From the IMG/VR virus record IMGVR_UViG_3300044691_000213, positions 1 through 52,385 of that record: DNA of 52,385 bases. One strand, 5' to 3'. Each line of letters begins with the position of its first letter. The first letter of the stretch is position 1. Origin of the DNA: a virus. Position numbers and translations under genes: made by a program. The notes below the pieces were generated by a model. It was not told the DNA's origin and did not search any database. It saw nothing but the letters and a program-made list of their open reading frames with translations. Shown here piece by piece: positions 1 through 6,967 of the stretch.

Positions 1-284
1 CTCAGGTTGGTGCCGCTCAGGTTGGTGCCGCGCAGGTCGGTGCCGCGCAGGTTGGCGCCGCTCAGGTCGGCGTCGCGCAGGTCGGTGAAGCTCAGGTTGG
101 TGCCGCGCAGGTCGGTGCCGCTCAGGTTGGTGCCGCGCAGGTCGGTGCCGCTCAGGTCGGTGCCGCTCTTCGCCGCGATCTCAACCGCCGCCCGCATCCG
201 ATACTGCGGAAGCGTATCTTCCGGGATTTCGATTTTCAGAGAGGGCCGTGAGACCCAAGGGCGAAATGTTATGAGCTGCTTCAT
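1..284 (-). CDS. Pentapeptide-repeat protein, C-terminus off the left edge
   Basis: The minus strand reads from ATG at 284 (Shine-Dalgarno GGGAG about 8 nt upstream) through a 41-residue leader into at least 11 tandem pentapeptides of the form G-T-(D/N)-L-(S/R), with variants [10 protein letters not shown] and GANLR. The repeats show as 15-nt tandem units. Pentapeptide repeats fold as a right-handed quadrilateral beta-helix. Some members (MfpA, Qnr) mimic DNA and bind gyrase; whether this one does is unknown. The ORF is still open at the edge, so its length cannot be given. Its promoter carries two copies of the immunity operator, so it should be silent in the lysogen and expressed early after infection or induction. 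Confidence 0.85.
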   Translation of the reverse strand, partial: MKQLITFRPWVSRPSLKIEIPEDTLPQYRMRAAVEIAAKSGTDLSGTDLRGTNLSGTDLRGTNLSFTDLRDADLSGANLRGTDLRGTNLSGTNL

Positions 285-346
285 GGTGGGGTCTCCCATC
301 GTCTGCGCCGGATGCGCTGTTGAGTTGATGTCGCGCTATATGGAAG

Positions 347-375
347 ACGATACAGGGCATCGTTGCCCCATGCAA
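347..375 (-). promoter_or_regulatory. Leftward promoter of the pentapeptide-repeat gene
   Basis: On the minus strand a -35 TTGCAT (370-375) is separated by 17 nt from a -10 TATCGT (347-352). The spacer is filled almost exactly by an operator palindrome (354-369), the usual position for repression. The start would fall near 340, giving a leader of about 55 nt before the ATG at 284. The assignment rests on sequence match only. Confidence 0.5.
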
Positions 376-390
376 GGGCATAATTGCCCT
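354..390. promoter_or_regulatory. Tandem immunity operators O1 and O2
   Basis: Two palindromes share the pattern AGGGCA-N4-TGCCC(C/T): 354-369 (spacer TCGT) and 375-390 (spacer TAAT), 21 nt apart start to start, two helical turns. The same pattern recurs at 1129-1144 between the repressor and the Cro-like gene. They are most simply read as repressor binding sites. Confidence 0.6.
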
Positions 391-593
391 ATCGCGTGAT
401 TTTCCGCCGTGGTATAAATCTGCGGTGGTGTGATGCTTTTGTTAAGCATGCAAGACGCAACATGGCACCAAGCCGCGCAACGCTAGGCGGCTCGGGCGTA
501 AATATACCAGGGTGGAAAGCTAGCAATGGTTGATGCAAGAACAGCGCGTCGGCTGCTGGAAATCTGTCTTCAGCACCGCTCGCGGCAGAAATC

Positions 594-1097
594 CTATTTG
601 ACCGGCGTAGCCGCTAAGGCCGCCATCACGGCCTCTGCCGTATCTGCGGCGTCGGAGGCCGACTGTTCGTCGGATTTGCCGTCCAGGGAGAACTTTTCCA
701 GCAACCGGTAAACCTGGGCAGCAGCGCTGGATTCGAAGATATCCGCATCATCTGAATTGTCGAAGCCGGTTCGCGCCATGACCGATCGCGTGATCGAGAG
801 GGCTTGGCGCAATCGGTCGGCATTGATCAGCGACGGATATTTGACGCCCGCATTCGAGGCCGGCTCAAGAAGCTCGGCGATAGATATCCCGAGCTTGCTG
901 GCGATGATTGCCAGGTTGCGCAGGGTGGGCCAATGCCCGTCGCGCAGGTTCTTGATCTGATGCGCAGATATGTCCGCACGTGCGCGCGCGGTGCTCTTGC
1001 TCTCGCCGAAGTTGGCTAGGGCAAGTTCGATCCGTTCGGCGATTAGCTGAGGGGTTATGTCAATCATGGGCCGGCAGTTTGCCACGTGCAGGTTCAT
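594..1097 (-). CDS. Phage repressor-like XRE-family HTH protein
   Basis: This 167-residue protein has an N-terminal helix-turn-helix at roughly residues 30-70 (ARADISAHQIKNLRDG, then LRNLAIIASKLGISIAELL) and a variable, Ser/Ala-rich C-terminus. It is transcribed divergently from a Cro-like gene, the classic place for the lysogeny repressor. ATG at 1097 is chosen because AGAGGCG lies about 6 nt upstream; the internal Met at 1067 has no such site. A TATAAT -10 lies at 1129-1124 and operator O3 abuts it, so the gene is probably autoregulated. No S24 autocleavage domain is visible, so induction may not be by RecA-stimulated self-cleavage. The 391-593 region downstream holds no gene I can support. 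Confidence 0.8.
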   Translation of the reverse strand: MNLHVANCRPMIDITPQLIAERIELALANFGESKSTARARADISAHQIKNLRDGHWPTLRNLAIIASKLGISIAELLEPASNAGVKYPSLINADRLRQALSITRSVMARTGFDNSDDADIFESSAAAQVYRLLEKFSLDGKSDEQSASDAADTAEAVMAALAATPVK

Positions 1098-1115
1098 TTT
1101 TCGCGCCTCTAAGTT

Positions 1116-1152
1116 TGCCCTTGATTATAGGGCACTTTTGCCCCATTATCGG
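1116..1152. promoter_or_regulatory. Divergent immunity promoters with operator O3
   Basis: Leftward: -10 TATAAT (1129-1124), with a weak -35 CCGATA (1152-1147), for the repressor. Rightward: -35 TTGATT (1121-1126), 17-nt spacer, -10 CATTAT (1144-1149), for the gene at 1157. Operator AGGGCA-CTTT-TGCCCC (1129-1144) fills the rightward spacer, and a half-site TGCCCT lies at 1116-1121. The leftward -10 overlaps the rightward -35, so the two promoters are probably mutually exclusive. Confidence 0.65.
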
Positions 1153-1156
1153 TTTC

Positions 1157-1396
1157 ATGGAAACCAGGGACACAATCGTTGCGCGCTTCGCGGCGACGCT
1201 CGAACAGATCGGATGCTCCGAAAGGTTCTTCGGTGATCGGGCTGTTGGCGATCACAAATTCATGCATCGCCTCCGGCATTCATCCGTGACGCTTTCTCGG
1301 ATCGAGCGCGCCGAGCAATGGCTTTCCGATCGTGTCCGGCTCGGCGATTTCGCTCAAATAAAGCGCGCCGGCAAAATCGCGAGGATTGCGGAATGA
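1157..1396 (+). CDS. Cro-like small regulator
   Basis: A 79-residue basic protein. The region KFMHRLRHSSVTLSRIERAEQW fits the short HTH proteins often placed opposite phage repressors, in which a fixed RLR-x(3)-VTLS segment precedes a recognition helix. The only in-frame ATG near the promoter is at 1157, 8 nt after the -10 hexamer and without a Shine-Dalgarno, so the message may be leaderless. Function is inferred from position and motif; there is no clear family assignment. Confidence 0.65.
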   Translation: METRDTIVARFAATLEQIGCSERFFGDRAVGDHKFMHRLRHSSVTLSRIERAEQWLSDRVRLGDFAQIKRAGKIARIAE

Positions 1397-1491
1397 CCTG
1401 CATTGACCTGTTTCTCGAATTCTGGGCGGCCGCCAATCTCGTCGGTATCGCCCATTTCGGCCTCGTCGTGATGTTCGATCGCGGCTCCTGA
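1393..1491 (+). CDS. 32-residue hydrophobic peptide coupled to the Cro-like gene
   Basis: ATG at 1393 overlaps the preceding stop (ATGA). The product starts MTCIDLFLEFWAAANLVGIA and is largely apolar, so it could be a single membrane helix. It is the last reading frame before a strong terminator. The overlap arrangement, used all over this genome, is the main support. Confidence 0.45.
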   Translation: MTCIDLFLEFWAAANLVGIAHFGLVVMFDRGS

Positions 1492-1536
1492 CTTTCTCCC
1501 TGCCCGTGGGTGATTTCCACCCTCCCACGGAACTTG

Positions 1537-1577
1537 CCGGCGGCGCGGCAATGTCGTTGCCGCCGGTCTTTTCTTCT
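1537..1577 (+). terminator. Rho-independent terminator after the first early genes
   Basis: CCGGCGGC (1537-1544) pairs with GCCGCCGG (1559-1566). An inner GCAA/TTGC stem lies in the loop, and the pyrimidine tract TCTTTTCTTCTCTC follows. It separates the immunity transcript from the downstream early genes, which therefore need read-through or another promoter. I see no convincing promoter in 1578-1661. Confidence 0.7.
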
Positions 1578-1661
1578 CTCTCATTTCGCCTCGTTTTACT
1601 ACGCATCACGGAAACCCCAGTTCGTTTCAACCCCTCTAGCATCTGAGAAGGAGCGCGTGAA

Positions 1662-2579
1662 ATGTCGAAAATATCATGCGGAATTCCCTCACGCGCCGCA
1701 GTTGATCTCTCGGATTTCACGCCATCCGGCTTACGTGAATACATGGTTGCAAGTATCGATGCCCTTCTACGGCAGATCCCCGGAAATTCGATCAATGAAA
1801 AAATGCCGACTATCTGCCGAGCCCTTGGTTTTCGAGAGGGTCGCGTCAACGAATATCGTCATCGCAAAATCAATAGGCCCTACGCCGATGAGGTGTGGGC
1901 CGTAATCAATCACGCGGAGCGGGTTGCTGCCGGCAATGTTCGGCGCGCAGAACTGCGTCGCAATAACGAGGATCTCAAAAATGCATTTTCTGGGATGGGT
2001 GATCAGGCTGAATGCCAAGCTGCACTATTACGCATCGCTGGCGATGACGCGATTCAGCGAAATGTCGGCGGCAGTTGCCAAGAGTTGGCAGGAGCGCACG
2101 GCATTCCTCATTCTGCGCTCGGTCGCTTTGCGGGAGGAGTCCTCGATGTCCAAGAAATCGGCATCGACGGCGCAAGACATTCCCATCAGCGCATCATCGA
2201 AGCGATCGGCCAAACGGCGGGCGAGTTCACGCTAGCCGTTTCCGAAGAAATGGAACGGCTCGGCCTCGCCGATCTAACGTGGCTCTACCGCGCAGAAGAG
2301 GCCCTTCCGACGCTCCATGTTGGTAACGGCATCAACATCCTGTCGGCAGAGGACCGCGCTCGGATCGTGGGAAACCCCATTGCCGAACAGCCCTTGCCGC
2401 CCGCACTCCTGTCGCTCGTGTCCGCGCACCTGCACGCATGCATGCACGAGAAGGCGCGGCCCACGGTCCATCGGATCAAGGCGTCCATCGGCGGCCGCAT
2501 CCATGTCTACGATCGTCTCGCCGTGCACTTTCCGAGAAGCCATCTGGTTGCCAGTGCGTGCGCGATGGTGGCGGCATGA
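1662..2579 (+). CDS. Early protein with N-terminal HTH-like region, unknown function
   Basis: 305 residues, with a strong AAGGAG upstream of ATG 1662. Residues about 45-85 (MPTICRALGFREGRVNEYRHRKINRP) resemble short phage HTH segments that precede a basic Y-(R/H)-x-R-K motif. The rest is not recognised; the C-terminal part contains several His and Cys residues. It overlaps the next gene by 4 nt. Another forward frame at 1924-2235 is open inside it, but this frame is longer and better coupled to its neighbours. Confidence 0.65.
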   Translation: MSKISCGIPSRAAVDLSDFTPSGLREYMVASIDALLRQIPGNSINEKMPTICRALGFREGRVNEYRHRKINRPYADEVWAVINHAERVAAGNVRRAELRRNNEDLKNAFSGMGDQAECQAALLRIAGDDAIQRNVGGSCQELAGAHGIPHSALGRFAGGVLDVQEIGIDGARHSHQRIIEAIGQTAGEFTLAVSEEMERLGLADLTWLYRAEEALPTLHVGNGINILSAEDRARIVGNPIAEQPLPPALLSLVSAHLHACMHEKARPTVHRIKASIGGRIHVYDRLAVHFPRSHLVASACAMVAA

Positions 2580-3214
2580 GTGCTCGGGACTGGTTCGCAA
2601 CCCACGGCATCTCGCTCCGACGAACGTCATTCCTCGATCTCGTTCAGGCGCGCAGGGCGGCATCGGAACTCTATGATGCCGCGCCGATCTTCCCGACGTT
2701 CGATCCGACGCGGACGAATATCGAGGGGATTGCGTGGGTCGGAACGCGGGGTGGCGCGCTCATGGCGACCGGCGCCGCAGTCATCCGGGAATGTCCGAAT
2801 GGCCTGAAGCGTGCCGTCGATGATCTGTCGCTGTTCAGTGATCTCGTGACGCCCGGCGAATTCGCCAGCCTGCATGGCGAGACAGCCATGCTCGATCACG
2901 TCACGGACCGCATTGTGGTTGCCGGCGCCGTGTGGCGCGCTCCGGAGGCTGGCGGCGGCTTCCTGGCGGCGTTCTGGCCCATCCTCGTTCGAGCGTCAAT
3001 CGAAGACCTGGGCGCGGACTGGATTGTCGGGATGATCCGCGGCGGCAAGCATGAGGCCATCGGATTTCGAATCGAGGGCTTCCGCCATTTCTGGGAGGGC
3101 GTGAGCTACCGCGATCCGGATTGGGGCGGTGGCTATCAGACCGACGATTTCGTGCTCTGCGCCATGAGCCGCCGGGAGGCACTTGAAAGGGTGCTGGGAC
3201 GCGAGACTGGCTGA
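2576..3214 (+). CDS. Hypothetical early protein, 212 aa
   Basis: ATG at 2576 overlaps the stop of the preceding gene (ATGA). The protein is soluble-looking and rich in Gly and Trp in its second half (WIVGMIRGGKHEAIGF, WEGVSYRDPDWGGGY). I do not recognise a family. It is the last gene before the terminator at 3261, so it closes a two-gene unit with the HTH-like gene upstream. Confidence 0.7.
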   Translation: MSARDWFATHGISLRRTSFLDLVQARRAASELYDAAPIFPTFDPTRTNIEGIAWVGTRGGALMATGAAVIRECPNGLKRAVDDLSLFSDLVTPGEFASLHGETAMLDHVTDRIVVAGAVWRAPEAGGGFLAAFWPILVRASIEDLGADWIVGMIRGGKHEAIGFRIEGFRHFWEGVSYRDPDWGGGYQTDDFVLCAMSRREALERVLGRETG

Positions 3215-3260
3215 CCGAACCCCAGCGCCGCATGGGTTCTTGCGGCACCCTCCAAACTCT

Positions 3261-3305
3261 CCCCGCGCATGTGTCAGCGCATGCTGCCATGCGCGGGGGC
3301 CTTTT
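3261..3305 (+). terminator. Strong rho-independent terminator
   Basis: An 11-bp perfect stem, CCCCGCGCATG (3261-3271) with CATGCGCGGGG (3288-3298), is followed by gcCTTTT. It sits directly before an HNH endonuclease gene. This fits a selfish gene inserted downstream of an operon end. Confidence 0.8.
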
Positions 3306-3322
3306 CTACCTCGGAGATTTGC

Positions 3323-3820
3323 GTGATCACCTTCGATCGAGCCCAGGAGATTGTTTCTTACGATCCAAAAACCGGAATTTTCCGGTGGGAGAAGCCTGCG
3401 CATTACTTTGGTTCCAAAGGCGATATCGCCGGATACACGCAAAAGGAGCCAGACAATTATGTAATTCTTGGTTTAGACGGGAGAAACTATAAGGCTCACC
3501 GCGTCGCATGGTTGCTGATGACCGGTACGTGGCCCGATTCATCCTTGGCTGTAGATCACATAGACCGAAATCCTTCGAATAACGCATGGCCCAATCTCCG
3601 ATTAGCGACCCCGAGGCAGAACCGGCTCAATTCGCGGGTGATGTCCAATTCGACCTCTGGGCTGAAGGGTGCCGAAAAGGCGCGCAGAGGAAGATGGGCG
3701 GCGAGGATCACGGTTGATGGCGTCCGGATCAGATTGGGTCAATACGGCACTCCCGAGGAAGCGCACGCGGCCTATCGGGTGGCCGCAGTCAAGTACTTCG
3801 GAGATCGTGCTGGATTCTAG
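3323..3820 (+). CDS. HNH homing-type endonuclease with AP2-like C-terminus
   Basis: 165 residues from GTG 3323 (GGAG 7 nt upstream). An HNH core of the HNH_3 type lies at residues about 70-105 (HRVAWLL, then VDHIDRNPSNN, then NLRLATPRQN). A C-terminal AP2-like DNA-binding segment follows (TSGLKGAEKARRGRWAARI, ITVDGVRIRLGQYGTPEEA). This HNH plus AP2 layout is standard for free-standing phage homing endonucleases. It lies alone between a terminator and a 184-nt spacer, consistent with insertion as a mobile gene. It probably nicks or cleaves a site in endonuclease-free relatives. Confidence 0.9.
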   Translation: MITFDRAQEIVSYDPKTGIFRWEKPAHYFGSKGDIAGYTQKEPDNYVILGLDGRNYKAHRVAWLLMTGTWPDSSLAVDHIDRNPSNNAWPNLRLATPRQNRLNSRVMSNSTSGLKGAEKARRGRWAARITVDGVRIRLGQYGTPEEAHAAYRVAAVKYFGDRAGF

Positions 3821-4004
3821 CGCCACCAGCAATATTCGCCCTTCCCAACCTCGCTAGGTGCGCCCTGCGAGGCCGAGGCGTCAGAGAGTGCCGTGTCCTG
3901 GCGCGGGGCCACTGAAGGCTAGTGACTACGCCCCTTCCTGCTCCCGGTTTAAAGGCACCTTCGCATACGGCGCTCTCGCACCATTCGTTCAAGGAGGACA
4001 GACC

Positions 4005-4175
4005 ATGTGTATCGCCGCAACCGCCAGCAGGCGCCGAGCCCAATGCGCGAATGGATATCGCCATATCGATAAGATGAAGCGCCCCCATTACTCCAAGATC
4101 GACAGCGGCATTTCTGCCCAACGCATGGCGCAGCGCATCGCGACCGAGAAGCGCATTCGCCAAGGCAAGAAATAG
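4005..4175 (+). CDS. Small basic protein, 56 aa
   Basis: ATG 4005 follows a strong AAGGAGG. The product is Arg/Lys-rich (SRRRAQCANGYRHIDKMKR, ending RIRQGKK), as expected for a nucleic-acid-binding peptide, but no family is recognised. It precedes the GapR-like gene by 34 nt. The 184 nt upstream hold a short GC hairpin but no clear promoter. Confidence 0.6.
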   Translation: MCIAATASRRRAQCANGYRHIDKMKRPHYSKIDSGISAQRMAQRIATEKRIRQGKK

Positions 4176-4209
4176 TCGATCGAAGCTTAATTCCCCGGAG
4201 ACAATCACC

Positions 4210-4503
4210 ATGGCAACACCCACATCCGGACAGGTCGGCGGCATCGCGGCGGACCAACTGCGCGCCATCATCGATCGGTTGGAGCGGCTTGAGGCCGAGC
4301 GCAAGGCCCTAGCCGACGATATTTCCGACATTTATTCAGAATCCAAGGGCAACGGGTTCTGCAATAAGACAATCAAAAAGATCATCGCCATGCGTCGCAA
4401 GGACAGCGCCACGCTCGATGAAGAACAGATGATGCTCGATGTTTATTGCAGGGCAATCGGCATGGGCCCGGACTTCGAATCCGACGAGCAAGAGGCTGCC
4501 TGA
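4210..4503 (+). CDS. gapR: GapR-like DUF2312 DNA-binding protein
   Basis: 97 residues matching the DUF2312/GapR family over nearly the whole length: LRAIIDRLERLEAERKAL, then DDISDIYSESKGNGF, a basic IKKIIAMRRKD helix, and MMLDVYCRAIGMG. Caulobacter GapR is a nucleoid-associated protein that encircles overtwisted AT-rich DNA and helps topoisomerases ahead of replication forks. A phage copy in the early region could assist its own replication or interfere with host GapR through mixed oligomers; that part is inference. The Cys in GFCNKT and the acidic tail ESDEQEA look like local variation. Confidence 0.92.
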   Translation: MATPTSGQVGGIAADQLRAIIDRLERLEAERKALADDISDIYSESKGNGFCNKTIKKIIAMRRKDSATLDEEQMMLDVYCRAIGMGPDFESDEQEAA

Positions 4504-4505
4504 TC

Positions 4506-4709
4506 ATGGCCGTCATGGACGCCGAGATCCGAGACGCGATCTACACCGCATCATCCGTAGGACTGCGGGGAGATGGCTACATGCGATCCGTATTGCCGAG
4601 CGATGCGCAGATCAATCTCCAGACCGCGCGCCTGGTGCGGTTCCTGTCCGAGCTCGACGGCGACCTGACGGTATCGGACTTGCTCGAACAGATGCGGGGC
4701 GATGAGTGA
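4506..4709 (+). CDS. Hypothetical protein, 67 aa
   Basis: ATG 4506 lies 2 nt after the gapR stop and the stop overlaps the next ATG (TGATG). The sequence AIYTASSVGLRGDGY followed by an amphipathic QTARLVRFLSELDGDLTVSDLLEQM suggests a small helical protein. No family recognised. Confidence 0.65.
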   Translation: MAVMDAEIRDAIYTASSVGLRGDGYMRSVLPSDAQINLQTARLVRFLSELDGDLTVSDLLEQMRGDE

Positions 4710-5065
4710 TGGCTTGCGAGCGCGAGATCCAAGCGGCCGTGGCGCAGTTCCTAAACTTCGCGCTCCCTGCCGACGCCATGTTTCATCACAGTCCGATGGA
4801 AGGCAAGCGCGGCTGGAAAGCCCAAGCAGACCTGAAGTCGAGCGGTGCCCAGGCCGGGTTCCCTGATATCGTCATTCTGTGGCAGGGCAGGGCCTTCACG
4901 ATCGAGTTGAAGGCGCCGAAGAAATACCTCTCACCAGTTCAGAAGGTTGCCCATCGGCGACTTGAAAAGGCCGGCATCCCTATCCGCGTCTGCCATAGCG
5001 TGACCGAAGTCGCGATGACCCTGGCCGACTGGTCCATCCCGTTGTCCGCGCGTGTCGCAGCGTGA
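4709..5065 (+). CDS. VRR-NUC domain nuclease
   Basis: 118 residues, essentially one VRR-NUC domain. The early E-x-x-I-Q helix is EREIQAAVAQFLN. The catalytic PD-(D/E)xK elements are GFPDIVILWQG (Asp) and FTIELKAPKK (Glu, Lys). The C-terminal region (SPVQKVAHRRLEKAGIPIRVCHSV) is typical of stand-alone phage VRR-NUC proteins. Such nucleases are thought to act on branched DNA or in recombination and repair. The overlap with both neighbours places it in the early operon. Confidence 0.9.
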   Translation: MACEREIQAAVAQFLNFALPADAMFHHSPMEGKRGWKAQADLKSSGAQAGFPDIVILWQGRAFTIELKAPKKYLSPVQKVAHRRLEKAGIPIRVCHSVTEVAMTLADWSIPLSARVAA

Positions 5066-5277
5066 GCAACCGTCCCCACACCCAGATCAAGCCGCCCAAG
5101 CGCTCCGCCCGCGCCGATCGGGAATCCGCGTTCGCCCAAGCCGACAACGATCTCCTGGCCGCTGCCCGATGTGAAGGACAGCGCGCCGCCTATTCACATG
5201 CTCTCGATCTCGCCCGGGAGTATCCATCCTCCTGCGCGGCTGAGATCGAAAGCGTCCTCCATGAACTTCCGAGATGA
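5062..5277 (+). CDS. Hypothetical protein, 71 aa
   Basis: GTG 5062 overlaps the VRR-NUC stop (GTGA). The product is helical, with an acidic C-terminus (AQADNDLLAAARCEGQRAAY, AAEIESVLHEL). No recognisable family. Kept because of the coupled start. Confidence 0.6.
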   Translation: MSNRPHTQIKPPKRSARADRESAFAQADNDLLAAARCEGQRAAYSHALDLAREYPSSCAAEIESVLHELPR

Positions 5278-5290
5278 TGGGAGCATTTTG

Positions 5291-5746
5291 ATGAACTTCA
5301 AGGAAGCCAAAGACCTCGGCGCCGTCCATTACGATGGGGCGCCATGCAAGGCCTGTGGCAACACCCTCCGATACACGTCGACCTATGGCTGCGTCATGTG
5401 CAAGCGGACAGGAAAGACGACGCTAACCGCCATATCCGCCGAGAAGCAGCAGGAACAAGCGCTCCGCGATGCCGCCGCCAAACTCGGGCAGCAGCGCTAC
5501 CAGGGGCGTGATTGCCTGCATGCCCATGGCGGCCTGCGCTACTCGACAAACGGCGCCTGTGTGGCATGTCGACGAATGGTCGAGGTCGCGGCCAACGAAC
5601 GAAAGAAGGCCGAGCGCGAGGTGCAGAAGCAGCGTCGCAAAGCCCCCCCCATAGCCCGTCCCAATCCGACCCCGGATATGAATGGTTGGGTCTCCTGCAT
5701 CAAGCCTCCCACCCTCGCAATGCTCATGGGGAGGCGTGCACCATGA
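5291..5746 (+). CDS. Protein with two treble-clef-like zinc modules
   Basis: ATG 5291 has GGGAG 8 nt upstream, better than the ATG at 5261. The protein holds two copies of a C-x2-(C/H)...C-x2-C module: GAPCKACGNTLRYTS with YGCVMCKRTG, and GRDCLHAHGGLRYST with GACVACRRM. A charged, Lys/Arg-rich helix and a proline-rich tail follow. A third copy forms the N-terminus of the next gene, so the pair probably arose by tandem duplication. Similar zinc modules occur with phage HNH-type nucleases, but no nuclease residues are evident here. A nucleic-acid-binding role is inferred. Confidence 0.75.
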   Translation: MNFKEAKDLGAVHYDGAPCKACGNTLRYTSTYGCVMCKRTGKTTLTAISAEKQQEQALRDAAAKLGQQRYQGRDCLHAHGGLRYSTNGACVACRRMVEVAANERKKAEREVQKQRRKAPPIARPNPTPDMNGWVSCIKPPTLAMLMGRRAP

Positions 5747-6123
5747 CCAGAGAAGAAGCGCGCCTCGCCGGCCTGACGCGATACAACAGCGGCAAACCAT
5801 GCCGCTACGGGCACGAGCCGATCTACTCGGTCCATAATTATTCATGCTGTGAATGCAAGCGCGTCCGCGAGATCGCCAGATATGCGGAGAAACGCGCCGG
5901 CCAGCAACCGACGCCGCCTCGTGCCAAGACCGCATCACCGAACATGACGCCGTCGCATCTGCGCCAGGCTGCGGCGAAGGGTTCGAAAAAAGCCGCATCA
6001 CACGGCGACGGGCGGCACGAGCATATCGTGGCCGAGGCCAACGCAATTCTAGCGCTCCCTCCGAACCCCGACTTCATCGCTAGGGCTGAGGCTCGCATAC
6101 AGGCCGCGAGGGCCGGATCGTGA
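5743..6123 (+). CDS. Protein with one treble-clef-like zinc module
   Basis: 126 residues from ATG 5743, with GGGGAGG upstream and an ATGA overlap with its relative. The N-terminus TRYNSGKPCRYGHEPIYSV, then SCCECKRVREIA, is the third copy of the module in the preceding gene. The remainder is basic and low-complexity (Ala/Lys), ending in a helical segment. Function unknown; probably a DNA- or RNA-binding protein. Confidence 0.7.
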   Translation: MTREEARLAGLTRYNSGKPCRYGHEPIYSVHNYSCCECKRVREIARYAEKRAGQQPTPPRAKTASPNMTPSHLRQAAAKGSKKAASHGDGRHEHIVAEANAILALPPNPDFIARAEARIQAARAGS

Positions 6124-6371
6124 AAGCCCACACCTTCACCCCAGACGCCGCAGCCCGAGAGGCCGACCTCCTGGCCTGGAATAATCTCGGCAAGGCGTTT
6201 GACGACCGAGCCGCCGCAAAGGCGAAGCGCGCCGCCTCCGTCATCGAATGCCGATGGCTCAAGCATGGCGATTCCGTGCCAGAGGGATGGAGTGTGTCTT
6301 CCAAGGATCCGGCTATTCTGAAGCACCACGGAGCGTATTGCGTGCTGATCGAACGGACGGTGTCGGCATGA
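6120..6371 (+). CDS. Hypothetical protein, 83 aa
   Basis: GTG 6120 overlaps the previous stop (GTGA), and its own stop overlaps the methyltransferase ATG. Contains WNNLGKAFDDRAAAKAKRAA and a C-terminal GWSVSSKDPAILKHHGAYCV. No family recognised. Confidence 0.65.
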   Translation: MKAHTFTPDAAAREADLLAWNNLGKAFDDRAAAKAKRAASVIECRWLKHGDSVPEGWSVSSKDPAILKHHGAYCVLIERTVSA

Positions 6372-6967
6372 TCGAGCACGACATCGCTACGGCCATCAGC
6401 GCCGGCCAGAAATGGCAGATCATCCTGGCAGATCCGCCGTGGAGGTTCGCCACCTACTCGACCAAGGGTGAGGGCAAGTCGCCGCAGAAGCACTACGAAT
6501 GCCGGAGCATAGAGGAGATCTGCGCGCTTCAGGTTGCCCAGGTCGCGGACAAGAATTGCGCCATGCTGATCTGGTGCACCTGGCCGACGATCTTCATGGC
6601 CGAGAAGGTCATCAAAGCGTGGGGGTTCAAATATTCCGGCCTAGGATGGGAATGGATAAAGCGCAATCCCAAGACCGGGAAATATTCGTTTGGCGGGGGT
6701 TACGGCACTCGGAAAAACCTGGAGCCGTGCCTGCTTGCCCGACGCGGGTCGCCGAAGCTCTATAGCCGGTCCGAACGAGACTTCATGTTCGCTCCCCGTC
6801 GCGAGCACAGCAGGAAGCCCGACGAGCAATACGCCCGGATCGAACGGATGTACCGCGGCCCGAAGCTGGAGTTGTTCGCGCGTCAGGCCTGGCATGGATG
6901 GGACGCATTTGGTGATCAACTCGGTCTGTTCCAGCCAGAAGCGCGCCTGCCTGGAATTGCAGCATGA
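6368..6967 (+). CDS. MT-A70 family N6-adenine DNA methyltransferase
   Basis: 199 residues. The catalytic motif DPPW is at residues 22-25 (IILADPPWRF). The family's C-terminal signature is present as GYGTRKNLEPCLLARRG, and the end of the domain is ELFARQAWHGWDAFGDQ. MT-A70 enzymes transfer a methyl group from S-adenosylmethionine to adenine N6. In phages they are usually orphan enzymes that mask sites from host restriction. No cognate endonuclease is adjacent. It pairs with the cytosine methyltransferase two genes downstream. Confidence 0.93.
   Translation: MIEHDIATAISAGQKWQIILADPPWRFATYSTKGEGKSPQKHYECRSIEEICALQVAQVADKNCAMLIWCTWPTIFMAEKVIKAWGFKYSGLGWEWIKRNPKTGKYSFGGGYGTRKNLEPCLLARRGSPKLYSRSERDFMFAPRREHSRKPDEQYARIERMYRGPKLELFARQAWHGWDAFGDQLGLFQPEARLPGIAA

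Noticed and set aside
1-166. Short tandem 15-nt repeats at the left edge that could look like a CRISPR array or minisatellite.
   Set aside because: The units are in frame with the minus-strand gene and encode pentapeptide repeats. There are no spacers.
1280-1849. A 189-residue minus-strand Arg-rich frame.
   Set aside because: It is a shadow of the rightward early region and runs through a terminator. Composition is not protein-like.
1924-2235. A second forward frame inside the 1662-2579 gene.
   Set aside because: The enclosing frame has a strong ribosome site and 4-nt coupling to the next gene. This one has neither.
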